A stretch of DNA of 42,804 nt. Source: Candidatus Heimdallarchaeota archaeon (GTDB taxonomy: Archaea > Asgardarchaeota > Heimdallarchaeia > Heimdallarchaeales > Heimdallarchaeaceae). Location: positions 1 through 42,804 of the forward strand of contig BPTM01000200.1 in the NCBI GenBank assembly GCA_023705945.1. Reading direction: 5' to 3'. Position 1 is the first letter of the stretch; the number at the start of each line of letters is the position of its first letter. The notes below the pieces were generated by a model. That model saw only the letters and a program-made list of their open reading frames with translations. It was not told the origin of the DNA and did no database searches. Position numbers and translations under genes: made by a program. Positions 7,417-16,088 of the stretch are shown here, in pieces.

Positions 7417-8367
7417 TTAGGTTAACGATGACCGAAGCTCTTGTTCGATTGTTCTCAATTGTGTGTATTCCCTCTCCCACTCTTTTATCATGTGTTTCTC
7501 CCAAGTCTCAGTATCAATGATCATTTTCAGAATTTGTTCAAATTGAGTTCTTTCCTCAAATACTTGGAACGCTTCATCTATTTCTATTCCTTCCTTATTC
7601 AACCAATTATCACATAAATCAGCAACAAATTCTGTGAATCGTTTGTATGCTATTTTGTTTTCTTTATTTCGGGTTATTACTACAGCAAAAGCTTTGCCTA
7701 TCTTTTTCACATACAATATTAGGTTATTACTCTCAATTTTGCTTAATTCTCCTAATCCGATGGCAGTCCCTAAATCTAAGATAGCTGACATGAAAGCTGT
7801 AAAAAGGGTTGCATCATACGGTAAAGTAAGTGTTAACATTAGGAATACAGGCTGACCTGTTTCTATTGTTATCAATAAATCTACATCTCTTACAACTAGG
7901 GGTTCATCTTTATACATATCTTCTATTACTTTTTTCCTTTCTGTTCCATTTTGATGTGTTCTAATGTTGATTATAAGATTCAGGTTTCTCATAAATTTGT
8001 ATATGCCTTCTCTTTCCTTTGCTAGAAAATCATCATCTTCAATCCAGAAAGGATTTTCAGTAATTCGTTGAAGAGGTTGAAAATTATTTCTGAAATTTTT
8101 CTTGACTCTTTCAGCTAATCTATTAAATTTTCCTTTATTTTTGACGATTGTTAAGATATACTCCCCCTTTGCTTCACAAACAATCTCATTATCACCAAAT
8201 TCAATAAGTTCAGGAGATTTTTCTCCGAATTCACCTATAATCGATGTTACTGCTGTTATGTAACTTATAACTTCCACATTTTTCTCTTCTTTACCCCATT
8301 TTTCATCATAGATCCTGTAGTATCTACATGATCCACTAGTCTTCAGAACAAGTATAGCTTTTATCAA
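7417..8367 (-). CDS. protein with two tandem longin-like domains
   Basis: The N-terminus IKAILVLKTSG, followed by YYRIYD, about 20 residues of helix (ISYITAVTSIIGEFG) and paired strands, is typical of archaeal and eukaryotic longin domains (about residues 2-107). A second segment (about 162-257) repeats the plan: LLITIETGQPVFLMLT, helix TLFTAFMSAILDLG, strands NNLILYVKKIGKAFAVVITRNKE, then a helix. Tandem longins occur in eukaryotic Mon1/Ccz1-type Rab GEFs. Here they suggest a small-GTPase regulator, which is inference. The start is set at TTG 8367 because GAGGTG lies 6 nt upstream; the GTG at 8376 falls inside that Shine-Dalgarno. The gene is divergent from trm5. Confidence 0.72.
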   Translation of the reverse strand: MIKAILVLKTSGSCRYYRIYDEKWGKEEKNVEVISYITAVTSIIGEFGEKSPELIEFGDNEIVCEAKGEYILTIVKNKGKFNRLAERVKKNFRNNFQPLQRITENPFWIEDDDFLAKEREGIYKFMRNLNLIINIRTHQNGTERKKVIEDMYKDEPLVVRDVDLLITIETGQPVFLMLTLTLPYDATLFTAFMSAILDLGTAIGLGELSKIESNNLILYVKKIGKAFAVVITRNKENKIAYKRFTEFVADLCDNWLNKEGIEIDEAFQVFEERTQFEQILKMIIDTETWEKHMIKEWEREYTQLRTIEQELRSSLT

Positions 8368-8458
8368 TGGGGACACCTCGTTTTCACTAAGTTATATCGC
8401 AGTTCATCTTCTATACTTAAAAATAAGTCTTAAAAGCTTTCTTTATTGGTATAAGTCA

Positions 8459-9532
8459 ATGCAAATAGAGTCTATTGGAATAAAAATACGTTTTAGAGAT
8501 GCTGAAGCTTTAAGGAAAACACTTCTATCACATGGTGTTATTGATACTTCTTTAGATTTCATGCGTGATGAAAATCATCTAATTATTCCTTTGACACTCT
8601 CTAAAGATGAAATAATACAATTACTACTTTCTTCGTCCACTATAGAGAGATTTGAGCTGCAGGTCTATAGTTTTACTCAAAAAGACTTTCAACCCAAAAA
8701 TCTCTATGAAGCGGCGTCTAAATATATTCCTGAGAACTTGCATGAATTCATACCCAAAGCGTATGATGTGATTGGAGAAATAGCTGTTGTGGACATTGCT
8801 GAAGAGGTAATGAAATATAAGAAAAAAATCGGAGAAGCACTATATTCATTGTTTCCATCACTTAAAACGATATACCGAAAATCTTCAGCTGTTTCTGGTC
8901 AATTAAGAACTAGAGGTCTAGAACTCATAGCAGGTGAAAAAAAATGCGAAACTATCCATCTTGAACATGGTCTGTCTATTTTTGTAGATGCTTGTGAAAC
9001 TTATTTCAGTCCAAGATTGGGTTATGAACATAAACGAGTAGCTGATTTAGTAAAAGAAGGTGAAGTAATAATTGATCTTTTCACTGGAGTAGGTCCCTTT
9101 CCCCTACATATTGCTCAGAATCACAATGCAACCATATATGCCATAGATATAAACCAGAAAGCCATTAAATGTCTGGAAAAATCCTTGTTGTTGAATAAAT
9201 TAAAAGGGTCTATAAAAACGCTTCATGGAGACTGTAGAGAACTAATGAGCTCTCTACCAAATGCTGACAGGATAATTATGAACCTTCCAAGTTACTCTCA
9301 AGAGTATATAGATGTAGTGTGCCAGATTCTAAAACCAGGAGGTATAATTCACTTCTACCAGTTTGTTGCGACTGAAGATGGAAAAGATCGAGTAGTAAGT
9401 ATTCTAAAACAAGAGCTGACAAAATTTGATTGGGAAATCAAGGAGATAATCGATTTTCACAAAGTAAGAGAAAGTGCTCCAAGAGAGATTCATGCCTGTT
9501 TAGAAGTAATTATTACTCCTCAATCAACTTGA
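8459..9532 (+). CDS. trm5: tRNA (guanine37-N1)-methyltransferase, Trm5 family
   Basis: The product methylates G37 next to the anticodon using S-adenosylmethionine, which prevents frameshifting. Trm5 signatures are present: YFSPRLGYEHKRVADLV, the SAM loop IIDLFTGVGPF, the acidic IYAIDIN, and NLPSYSQEY in place of the usual NLPx motif. Length (357 aa) and the N-terminal alpha/beta region (residues 1-110) fit the archaeal enzyme. The final 13 nt overlap the convergent DUF371 gene. Lysine tRNAs are not Trm5 targets, so the nearby tRNA genes are probably coincidental. Confidence 0.92.
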   Translation: MQIESIGIKIRFRDAEALRKTLLSHGVIDTSLDFMRDENHLIIPLTLSKDEIIQLLLSSSTIERFELQVYSFTQKDFQPKNLYEAASKYIPENLHEFIPKAYDVIGEIAVVDIAEEVMKYKKKIGEALYSLFPSLKTIYRKSSAVSGQLRTRGLELIAGEKKCETIHLEHGLSIFVDACETYFSPRLGYEHKRVADLVKEGEVIIDLFTGVGPFPLHIAQNHNATIYAIDINQKAIKCLEKSLLLNKLKGSIKTLHGDCRELMSSLPNADRIIMNLPSYSQEYIDVVCQILKPGGIIHFYQFVATEDGKDRVVSILKQELTKFDWEIKEIIDFHKVRESAPREIHACLEVIITPQST

Positions 9533-9939
9533 ATTGTTACATTCAATACATTACTTGGTGTTGTTAAGGAGTTGACAATGTCTCGTGATATATCAAAAGC
9601 AGCTTTGTTAGAGTTAATCATTAATGTTCGAGAACAGACAAATGGGCTTTTTCTTATAATTATTGCATTTTCATCAGTAAAAGATAATTTTGAATTACCA
9701 TACCCAATTATTTTCTCTTGTTTATGATCCACTTCTAGTATCACAATAATAGTTTGTCCATCTATTTTCATTTTCTCTTTTAGATTGTCAGGCAGGTTTC
9801 TCAAACTACAAGTTGATTTTACAGCCAAAATACAATCACCCTTAGTTGAGAGGTCAGATTCTGTAGTGAATTCTAGAGTAGTTTTGTGAGTGGAACTAAC
9901 ATTTGGATGACCATAGCAATGAAAATTGAATAGAATCAT
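9520..9939 (-). CDS. DUF371 family protein
   Basis: This is a small archaeal protein of unknown function. The family hallmarks are visible: GHPNVSSTHKTTLEFTTE near residue 10, then STKGDCILAVKSTCS, and a C-terminal half of beta strands with helix NKAAFDISRDIVNSL. Length (139 aa) is normal. The 3' end overlaps trm5 on the other strand by 13 nt. Confidence 0.85.
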   Translation of the reverse strand: MILFNFHCYGHPNVSSTHKTTLEFTTESDLSTKGDCILAVKSTCSLRNLPDNLKEKMKIDGQTIIVILEVDHKQEKIIGYGNSKLSFTDENAIIIRKSPFVCSRTLMINSNKAAFDISRDIVNSLTTPSNVLNVTIQVD

Positions 9940-10113
9940 TTGGATATATCTGTTTTTACTTTAACTGCTTTATATTTTTTTATACAAATCTCTAAAAATT
10001 AAACTTTTTTAATTCGTTTCACCAATAAGTTTGTATTTATTTGTGAATTTCTTTTCTTAAATGAAAAATATTATAATAGTATATTTTCAAAAACTAATAG
10101 AAGGTAGACGATA

Positions 10114-11331
10114 ATGTCTGAAAACAAATCTTTGGAAGATACTTTAGATTGGTTCAATCATCGTATATCAACAATTGTTTCAAAATACAGGAACACAGCA
10201 ATTAAGCAGGTTAGAGCAATATTAAATCGCATTGAGGAGCTTAAAACTGCTGCTCATCGATTTGATTATTCGGATCTGAAAGATCCTGACGTTTACCAGA
10301 ATTATGCTACAACAATATATAATAGGACACTTGAGACGTTTGAAGATCTTGAAGCGCCAGAAAATGTCACTTATAATATATTAGACTCCCTAAATAGAGA
10401 TCTTAACAATAGGATACACTCATACGTCAACCTCTTAGCCAAATACTTGTCGTGGTTAAAACGGGATCGTTCGTACAAGAATAATGTGAAGAATCTTGAT
10501 AGAGCTCTTACACGTGTTAAAGAAGATGTTTATTTTTTTGAAAATAAAACTCTAGTATCATATTCTAAAATTGTAAAATATGAAAAAGTTGCCGATGACT
10601 TAGAATCTCTCATTGAACTAGTTGAACGTAAGAAGGAAATCGTTGCAGAAATTAATTCTCATGCAGATGATATTGCTAAAATTACCAAAATAGTAGATAA
10701 GAAACAGAAAGAATTAGATGAACTAAAAGAGCATCCTGGATATCTTCAATTAGAGAAAAACAAAAAAGAGCTAGATCACATAGAAATCTCTATTTCAAAT
10801 AAGATTTCTGAGATTAAGAAATTAAGTAGTAAAGTCCTAAAAGCTTCAGAATCTAAGAAAGTAGAACTTAGTGATTATGATAAAGATACAATGAAATCGC
10901 TCATTAAAGATCCTTTGACTACCTTAGTAAAAGAAGGTGAAGGGTATAGAGGCATAAAAGCTACTCTAAGAATACTTAAAGAAGTAGGCAATAGTCCAGC
11001 TGTTCAGATGAAAAAAGAGAAACTGAAGAGAGCTTATGAAAACATCGAAGAAATAATAAACGATGGTTTAGCTGAGAATCAACAAAAAGCTAAATTCCTT
11101 ATAAACCAAAGTGAGGCTATAAACAGAAAATTTTCTGATCTTAACATGAATGTTAGAATTAAAAAATTGAATGAAGAAATAAACAATTACAAAATAGATC
11201 GACAGAGAATCACTTTATCACTAGAGAGAGAAAAAGAAGAAATTGAAGATAAAGTAACTACCATAGTTAAATCAGTTGAGAAAAGAATAGAGGAGTACAT
11301 TGAAAAAACAGTGAAACTGGTTTTAGAATAA
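10114..11331 (+). CDS. long coiled-coil protein, function unknown
   Basis: A cytosolic protein of 405 aa. Residues 1-150 are helical with mixed aromatics (WFNHR, YLSWLKRD) and may be globular. Residues 165-240 and 295-400 are heptad-rich coiled coil (for example KIVDKKQKELDELKE). There are no membrane spans and no cysteine motif. It precedes the roadblock gene by 260 bp on the same strand, and another coiled-coil gene follows, so the three may be a functional group. A Shine-Dalgarno-like aaggtag precedes the ATG. The family is not recognised. Confidence 0.8.
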   Translation: MSENKSLEDTLDWFNHRISTIVSKYRNTAIKQVRAILNRIEELKTAAHRFDYSDLKDPDVYQNYATTIYNRTLETFEDLEAPENVTYNILDSLNRDLNNRIHSYVNLLAKYLSWLKRDRSYKNNVKNLDRALTRVKEDVYFFENKTLVSYSKIVKYEKVADDLESLIELVERKKEIVAEINSHADDIAKITKIVDKKQKELDELKEHPGYLQLEKNKKELDHIEISISNKISEIKKLSSKVLKASESKKVELSDYDKDTMKSLIKDPLTTLVKEGEGYRGIKATLRILKEVGNSPAVQMKKEKLKRAYENIEEIINDGLAENQQKAKFLINQSEAINRKFSDLNMNVRIKKLNEEINNYKIDRQRITLSLEREKEEIEDKVTTIVKSVEKRIEEYIEKTVKLVLE

Positions 11332-11591
11332 ATTTTTTAATTTTCTCTTTTACTCCAGTTCTTGGAGAAAAAGCTGAAAAAATACAGGGAGAATTGTAAA
11401 ACAATCGAAAAACATCCTACGGAGGCAGAAATAAGGGACTTTGTTTCCCAACAATTGTTATAAAACTCCAAATTGTAAGAAGAAGTATGTTTTGCCCAAC
11501 CAAATAAATTTAAAAGTAATGTTGAGAAGAACGTACCAATAATAATTGCATTTATAATTGTAATAAGACCAAAATTAGATAGGTAATCCAA

Positions 11592-11981
11592 ATGGCATTC
11601 GGAATAACTTTTGAGAATAAAACAAGCGAATTAAAAACTACGTTAACTGATTTAAAGATAAAAGTTCCAGAAATTGAAAGCGCTGCAATCGTATCTATAG
11701 AAGGATTACCTATAGCATCGGTTCTACCTCAAGAAATTGAAGAAGCTAGATTGGCAGCTATGACTGCAGCAATGTTATCATTAGGTGAGAGAGTAGCTCA
11801 AGAAATGCAAAGAGGAGAATTAGAGAAAATCTTCATTGAAGGAGCTTATGGCTACATAATAACCACCGCAGCAGGTCAGAATGCTGTTCTAACCGTGTCA
11901 GCAAGAAAGGAAGCAAAATTAGGTTTGGTTTTTCTGGATATGGCTAGAGCAGCTCAAGAGGTTGAAAGACAACTAAGTTAA
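11592..11981 (+). CDS. roadblock/LC7 domain protein
   Basis: A single-domain roadblock protein of 129 aa. It has the family pattern: helix 1 (TTLTDLKIKV), strand ESAAIVSIEGLPIASVLP, central helix ARLAAMTAAMLSLGERVAQEM, strands EKIFIEGAYGYIITTAA and NAVLTVSARKEAKLGLV, and a last helix. Roadblock proteins dimerise and regulate small GTPases such as MglA, Rag and Arf-like proteins. Asgard genomes hold many of them. AGGTAATC precedes the ATG. It is flanked by coiled-coil genes on the same strand. Its GTPase partner is not in this window. Confidence 0.93.
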   Translation: MAFGITFENKTSELKTTLTDLKIKVPEIESAAIVSIEGLPIASVLPQEIEEARLAAMTAAMLSLGERVAQEMQRGELEKIFIEGAYGYIITTAAGQNAVLTVSARKEAKLGLVFLDMARAAQEVERQLS

Positions 11982-12000
11982 GTGGTTTTTCCCCACTTTT
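11981..12000 (+). terminator. hairpin with T run after the roadblock gene
   Basis: AGTGG (11981-11985) pairs with CCACT (11993-11997) around a short T-rich loop and is followed by TTT. It starts at the last base of the stop codon. Confidence 0.45.
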
Positions 12001-12114
12001 CGAGTTTTCTTCATTTTTACACGGTTAAAAATGGGTTTATACAAATTATTAATAAAACTCTTATTGCGAAAAATCTTTAAGAACAACTTCTTTTTTCAGA
12101 GATAGGCAGAATTT

Positions 12115-13023
12115 ATGGACATTACAAGAAACAAACCTATTGATACTCAAGAAATAGTAGTTAACTTAGGTAGATTAGAAGAAACCATCAGTCACCTTCG
12201 AAAAAAGAGAGACGAACACAATACACTAACAAAAGAAGCATTGGCTCAAAGAAATGAAATTAATTTAGAGATGAATGAATTACTTGTAAAAGCAAAAGAG
12301 CATATGACTAAGCGTGATGAATTAAACGCACAAGTAAAAGAATCTAAAGAAAAAAGAAAGAAATTTCAAGAAGATTTACAAGAGAAAAAAGCTCTGTTAG
12401 AAGAATTGACTGAAAAGGAAGGAGACGTCAAAGAAGGAGATATTAGAAAGAAAAAAAGGTTAATGAAAAATCTTACTGAAGAAGTTGATAAATTGGAATG
12501 GAACCTTCAAACACGCGTATTAAGTTCTGAAGAAGAAAAGAACATGATTCAGGAGTTGGAGAAACTTTCAGAAAGAATCAATAAACTTGCAGCTGATGTT
12601 CATGTAACAACTTCTCAAAATCAGGTGTGGAGAGAGATTTCAAGCATTCAAAAACAGATAAATTATCTCCATGTAATAATTATAGATTCAGCCAAAGAAT
12701 CACAAATTTTTCATAATTTAATGAACCAATTCTTTCAACAAGTTAATGTTCTTAGGAAAAAGGCAAATGATTTTCATAAAGAGTTTCTTGACAGTAAAAA
12801 GATTGCAGATACTCATCACAAAGAATTCTTAAACAAGGTTTCAGAGAAGAATGAATTAAGAAAAGAACTTAAAGAAATTCAGAAAGAAGTACGCAAAAAT
12901 ATACAAGACAAAATAAGAAGCAACCTTGAAGAAAACGCACAAAAAGCTTTTACGAAGTATGAGAGAGGAGAGAATTTATCAATGGAAGAATTCAGATTGC
13001 TTGTTGAAAAGGGTATGATCTAA
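12115..13023 (+). CDS. archaeal coiled-coil protein (COG1340-like)
   Basis: A hydrophilic protein of 302 aa that is almost entirely coiled coil. The repeated pattern of alternating KxxRDELNAQVKE-type heptads, a break around residues 95-110 (KEGDVKEGDIRKKK), and a compact C-terminus (EKYERGENLSMEEFRLLVEKG-like ending) fit the archaeal COG1340 proteins, often misnamed phosphoserine phosphatase. The C-terminal SMEEFRLLVEKGMI is the conserved tail of that group as I recall it. No enzymatic motif is present. It follows the roadblock gene by 133 bp. Confidence 0.75.
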   Translation: MDITRNKPIDTQEIVVNLGRLEETISHLRKKRDEHNTLTKEALAQRNEINLEMNELLVKAKEHMTKRDELNAQVKESKEKRKKFQEDLQEKKALLEELTEKEGDVKEGDIRKKKRLMKNLTEEVDKLEWNLQTRVLSSEEEKNMIQELEKLSERINKLAADVHVTTSQNQVWREISSIQKQINYLHVIIIDSAKESQIFHNLMNQFFQQVNVLRKKANDFHKEFLDSKKIADTHHKEFLNKVSEKNELRKELKEIQKEVRKNIQDKIRSNLEENAQKAFTKYERGENLSMEEFRLLVEKGMI

Positions 13024-13048
13024 GAGCGAAATACAAACTCAATACTTT

Positions 13049-13507
13049 CTAGGTAGTATCTTCCACAATATCCTTTATGGTTATGAGATAATCAATATAT
13101 GGCAGGTAATTCTTTATACTTTCTTTTGTCTGACTTATCAATAATATTTCACTTTTTTCTCTAGCTTTAACTAATACAGGTAACATTGACTCGTCGCTAA
13201 CTCCCACACACAAAATATCTGTTTGTAGGTTATTAACAACGTCTAAGCACTCTAAGGCTAGATAAACATCTTTGTCTGAAGGGACAATCATAGGAGAGAT
13301 TCCACTGCTTATGTAAAGGTCATATTTTTCTGGTTTTAACTGATAATCAAAAATAGCAAGATTCTTTCTCACACTTCCAATTTCTTCTATTTGTTCTATC
13401 AACAATTTGATTTGTGAAGAGGATAGGTTATTAATCACATCTCCATCGAACAAACAATATATTCGTTTACCATGTCGCCTTAAAATGCTTAACACTCTTT
13501 CTGTCAT
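13049..13507 (-). CDS. NYN-domain (LabA/DUF88-like) protein
   Basis: A PIN-like fold protein of 152 aa. IYCLFDGDVI near residue 16 corresponds to the first catalytic Asp strand. SPMIVPSDKDVYLALECLDVV (about 72-92) matches the NYN pattern of an Asp pair followed by a helix. DILCVGVSDESMLPVLVKARE (about 97-118) is the third strand-helix with its Asp. NYN proteins are probable RNases acting on structured or modified RNA. The first motif is less canonical than the usual DGxN, so activity is uncertain. The gene is convergent with the upstream coiled-coil gene. Confidence 0.72.
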   Translation of the reverse strand: MTERVLSILRRHGKRIYCLFDGDVINNLSSSQIKLLIEQIEEIGSVRKNLAIFDYQLKPEKYDLYISSGISPMIVPSDKDVYLALECLDVVNNLQTDILCVGVSDESMLPVLVKAREKSEILLISQTKESIKNYLPYIDYLITIKDIVEDTT

Positions 13508-13716
13508 TGGCTACAGAATACAGAAAATTTTGTGATATATATGTGTTCGTTTACCAATTAAGTAAAACTGTGAAAAAGGCATTAATTAATTTAATAATTC
13601 GTGATATTTGATTAATCCACATCCCAATCTCTTATAAAGAGCAAATTAAAATGAAAAATAATAACACCAACCCATTAGAGATAGTGTGATAACTACAATA
13701 AAATTCAGGTGTAAGT

Positions 13717-14487
13717 ATGCATTTGCTAGTACCAAAGTTCCTCTATAAAATCTATGAAAAAAAACTATTTTCTGAAATCAAAAATAAACCTGTACCAAAT
13801 CACATCGGAATTATTTTAGATGGTAATCGAAGAGCTAGTAGGATTCTAGGTTTGAATTATGAGGATGGATACCATTTGGGTGCCCAAAAACTTGAGGATG
13901 TGTTAGGATGGTGTTGGGATTTAGGTGTCAAAGTTGTAACAGTTTGGGTATTCTCAACTGAGAACTTTTCTCGCCCTAAAGATCAAGTTAAGTCAATCAT
14001 GAAACTAGCTCAAGAATATTTAGTCAAAATTCGAGAAGATCCTAGGATAATTAAAAATGAAGTGCAAGTTAGAATTTTGGGACGAACACAAATGCTACCT
14101 AGCAAAGTCCAAGAAGAGATAAAAATAACTGAAGAGGAGACCTCGAAATTTAGCAAATATAGACTTAATGTTTGTATGGCTTATGGTGGAAGAGCTGAGA
14201 TTGTAGATGCTCTTAAATTAATTCTGCAAAAAGCAGAAGCTGGTCAAATTGATTTAAACGAGTTAGATGAAAAGTTAATTAGTAGCCATCTTTACACAGA
14301 AGATATAGCTGATCCTGATTTAGTTATTCGTACATCAGGAGAAGAAAGACTTTCTGGATTCTTATTATGGCAATCTGCATATTCAGAATATTATTTTGTT
14401 GACGTCCATTGGCCCCTTTTTAGAAAAATAGATTTATGGAGAGCTGTACGCACTTTTCAAAGAAGACAAAGAAGGTTCGGTCAATGA
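13717..14487 (+). CDS. uppS: cis-prenyltransferase (UppS/DHDDS family)
   Basis: The product condenses isopentenyl diphosphate onto an allylic diphosphate to make the long polyprenyl diphosphate used as a glycan carrier lipid (dolichol type in archaea). All conserved regions are present: HIGIILDGNRR with catalytic Asp, TVWVFSTENFSRP, VCMAYGGRAEI, DPDLVIRTSGEERLSGFLLWQSAYSEYYFVD, and WP near the end. AGGTG precedes the ATG. The gene is convergent with the operon encoding the trans-prenyl synthase that supplies its likely primer. Confidence 0.96.
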   Translation: MHLLVPKFLYKIYEKKLFSEIKNKPVPNHIGIILDGNRRASRILGLNYEDGYHLGAQKLEDVLGWCWDLGVKVVTVWVFSTENFSRPKDQVKSIMKLAQEYLVKIREDPRIIKNEVQVRILGRTQMLPSKVQEEIKITEEETSKFSKYRLNVCMAYGGRAEIVDALKLILQKAEAGQIDLNELDEKLISSHLYTEDIADPDLVIRTSGEERLSGFLLWQSAYSEYYFVDVHWPLFRKIDLWRAVRTFQRRQRRFGQ

Positions 14488-14500
14488 TTAACCAGTCCAT

Positions 14501-15280
14501 TTATTCGTAGAAATCATCTCTTTGTCCCCAATTTCTTTCCATCAAAGCAATCAGAGTATCAATATTGTAACCTGTGTTAGAACTGATTGGGAACAAATCT
14601 CCTGTGACTTTGAATTGATTGAGTATGTCTACAATGCTCAACCCTAACTGCTGTGACATGGAAACCTGAGATGATGTATGGATATCTGTGATTAGAGTTT
14701 CAGGTGAATCAATCCACTTTTCAAGATTCTCCATTTGCTCTTTTTCAATGATATCTTCTTTAGAAATAGCGATAATTTGTGGAAGAGCTAGCTGAAAAGC
14801 AACTGATATACTCAGAAGAAGGACACTGGAAAATCCTTCAGGTTTGAGTGCAAGTGACGGGTCTATAAGGAAAACAGATGTTGGTTGACTATTCTCTGCA
14901 ATAACTGAAGAAACCAATCTACCGCTACTTCTGTATGCAAATAACTCAATCTGACCAGGAGTATCTACAATAAGGTACTCAGGTTCTATATAGTCAATTT
15001 CATCTTTTATTGTATCGATTTTGGTTGCAATAAGATCCATACTGGCAATCATTGCACCATTTGGACCTAAGTCAAGTTTATCCATTAAGTTATCAATGTT
15101 AACAATATCTCTTACGTCAACATCTGGATTGTAGGGTAATCTCTTAACGCCAGCATCAAGATTAAGAACTGCAACATCTAATTTTTTTTGATCAAACCAA
15201 TCAAGGATTGTTCTAGTTAGAACTGTTTTTCCGCTCCCAGCTGTTCCCAGCAAGAAAATGGTATAATATCTTTTTGCCAT
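14501..15280 (-). CDS. GPN-loop GTPase
   Basis: A SIMIBI-class GTPase of 259 aa. The P-loop GTAGSGKT is at residues 11-18, the GPN motif (LGPNGA) near 73, and the switch region LIVDTPGQIELFAY near 105. The G4-like segment is IIAISKEDII, where Lys and Asp fit the NKxD role loosely. The family acts in RNA polymerase assembly in eukaryotes; the archaeal role is less clear. It is the third gene of an operon with a CinA-like protein (7 nt upstream) and prenyl synthase. Confidence 0.95.
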   Translation of the reverse strand: MAKRYYTIFLLGTAGSGKTVLTRTILDWFDQKKLDVAVLNLDAGVKRLPYNPDVDVRDIVNIDNLMDKLDLGPNGAMIASMDLIATKIDTIKDEIDYIEPEYLIVDTPGQIELFAYRSSGRLVSSVIAENSQPTSVFLIDPSLALKPEGFSSVLLLSISVAFQLALPQIIAISKEDIIEKEQMENLEKWIDSPETLITDIHTSSQVSMSQQLGLSIVDILNQFKVTGDLFPISSNTGYNIDTLIALMERNWGQRDDFYE

Positions 15281-15287
15281 TGTTTTT

Positions 15288-16079
15288 CTAGTCCTTAAAA
15301 TCTTTAATTATTAGAGAAGGTACTTTGATTGTAAAGAGTTTTATCATTTCCGCTTTAGCTTTATAGACACTGCTTTCAGCTGTTTCACCATATCCAGAAA
15401 GGTGAATAACAATTCCCTTTTTATCCTTATAAGCTGGATGAGATTTAATATAGAGGTCAGGAAAATGTGCTTTAACATCATTTATACAAGGGGCAATTTC
15501 ACTTTCAACACAATTGAATATTTGGAATTTCAACTCAAAGAAGGAGTTTTCAACCTTTTTCTTAAGAATGGGGATTATATGATTGAGCAGAATATCTTCC
15601 ATTTCAGTAGGGACTCCTGGAACAGAGAAAATATCCATCCCATCATATTGTAGATAGCAAGCTGGAGCACCACCTACCTGGTTACTTAGAATAATAGCTC
15701 CCTTTGGGAAGAGCGCCATCTTTCGTCTCTCTTTTGTTAATCCTAAATTCCTTCGCCCATAGTATGCTTCTAATTGCCGCACAGCTTGCTCATATTCAAT
15801 CAAAGGAACCTCAAGTGCTTTCCCTAATACTTCAAGCTGAATATCATCATATGTTGGTCCAAGCCCACCAGAAACTATTATTACATCGGGTTTTCTTGAA
15901 AAAACTTCTTTGAAAAATGCAGAGGCTAATTCGAGATCATCTCTAATACAAGTTGTTCTTCGAACTTCATAACCTAGCTTTGTGAGTTTTTCTCCAATGA
16001 ATGCACCATTGCTATTTATTGTTACGCCTATTAGTAATTCATTACCCAAACAGACAATTTCAGCAGTTGGAAGAATCAT
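15288..16079 (-). CDS. CinA-like / molybdopterin-binding domain protein (COG1058)
   Basis: An archaeal single-domain CinA-type protein, 263 aa. EIVCLGNELLIGVTINSN and VIIVSGGLGPTYDDI are the MoCF fold signatures, and VPGVPTEMEDIL follows. In bacteria the CinA N-terminal domain is an ADP-ribose pyrophosphatase linked to NMN deamidation; the archaeal substrate is not settled. It lies between the prenyl synthase and the GPN GTPase genes with 9 and 7 nt gaps, so the three are co-transcribed. GTGAG precedes the ATG. Confidence 0.9.
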   Translation of the reverse strand: MILPTAEIVCLGNELLIGVTINSNGAFIGEKLTKLGYEVRRTTCIRDDLELASAFFKEVFSRKPDVIIVSGGLGPTYDDIQLEVLGKALEVPLIEYEQAVRQLEAYYGRRNLGLTKERRKMALFPKGAIILSNQVGGAPACYLQYDGMDIFSVPGVPTEMEDILLNHIIPILKKKVENSFFELKFQIFNCVESEIAPCINDVKAHFPDLYIKSHPAYKDKKGIVIHLSGYGETAESSVYKAKAEMIKLFTIKVPSLIIKDFKD

Positions 16080-16088
16080 GATTTTCGC

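Noticed and set aside
7634-7855. Plus-strand ORF opposite the longin gene
   Set aside because: It is a shadow of the coding strand. The minus-strand protein has a coherent double-domain pattern and a Shine-Dalgarno.
11337-11591. 84-codon minus-strand ORF with hydrophobic stretches, filling the gap before the roadblock gene
   Set aside because: It starts with TTG without a Shine-Dalgarno and lies antisense over the likely roadblock promoter. AT-rich DNA easily yields such hydrophobic ORFs.
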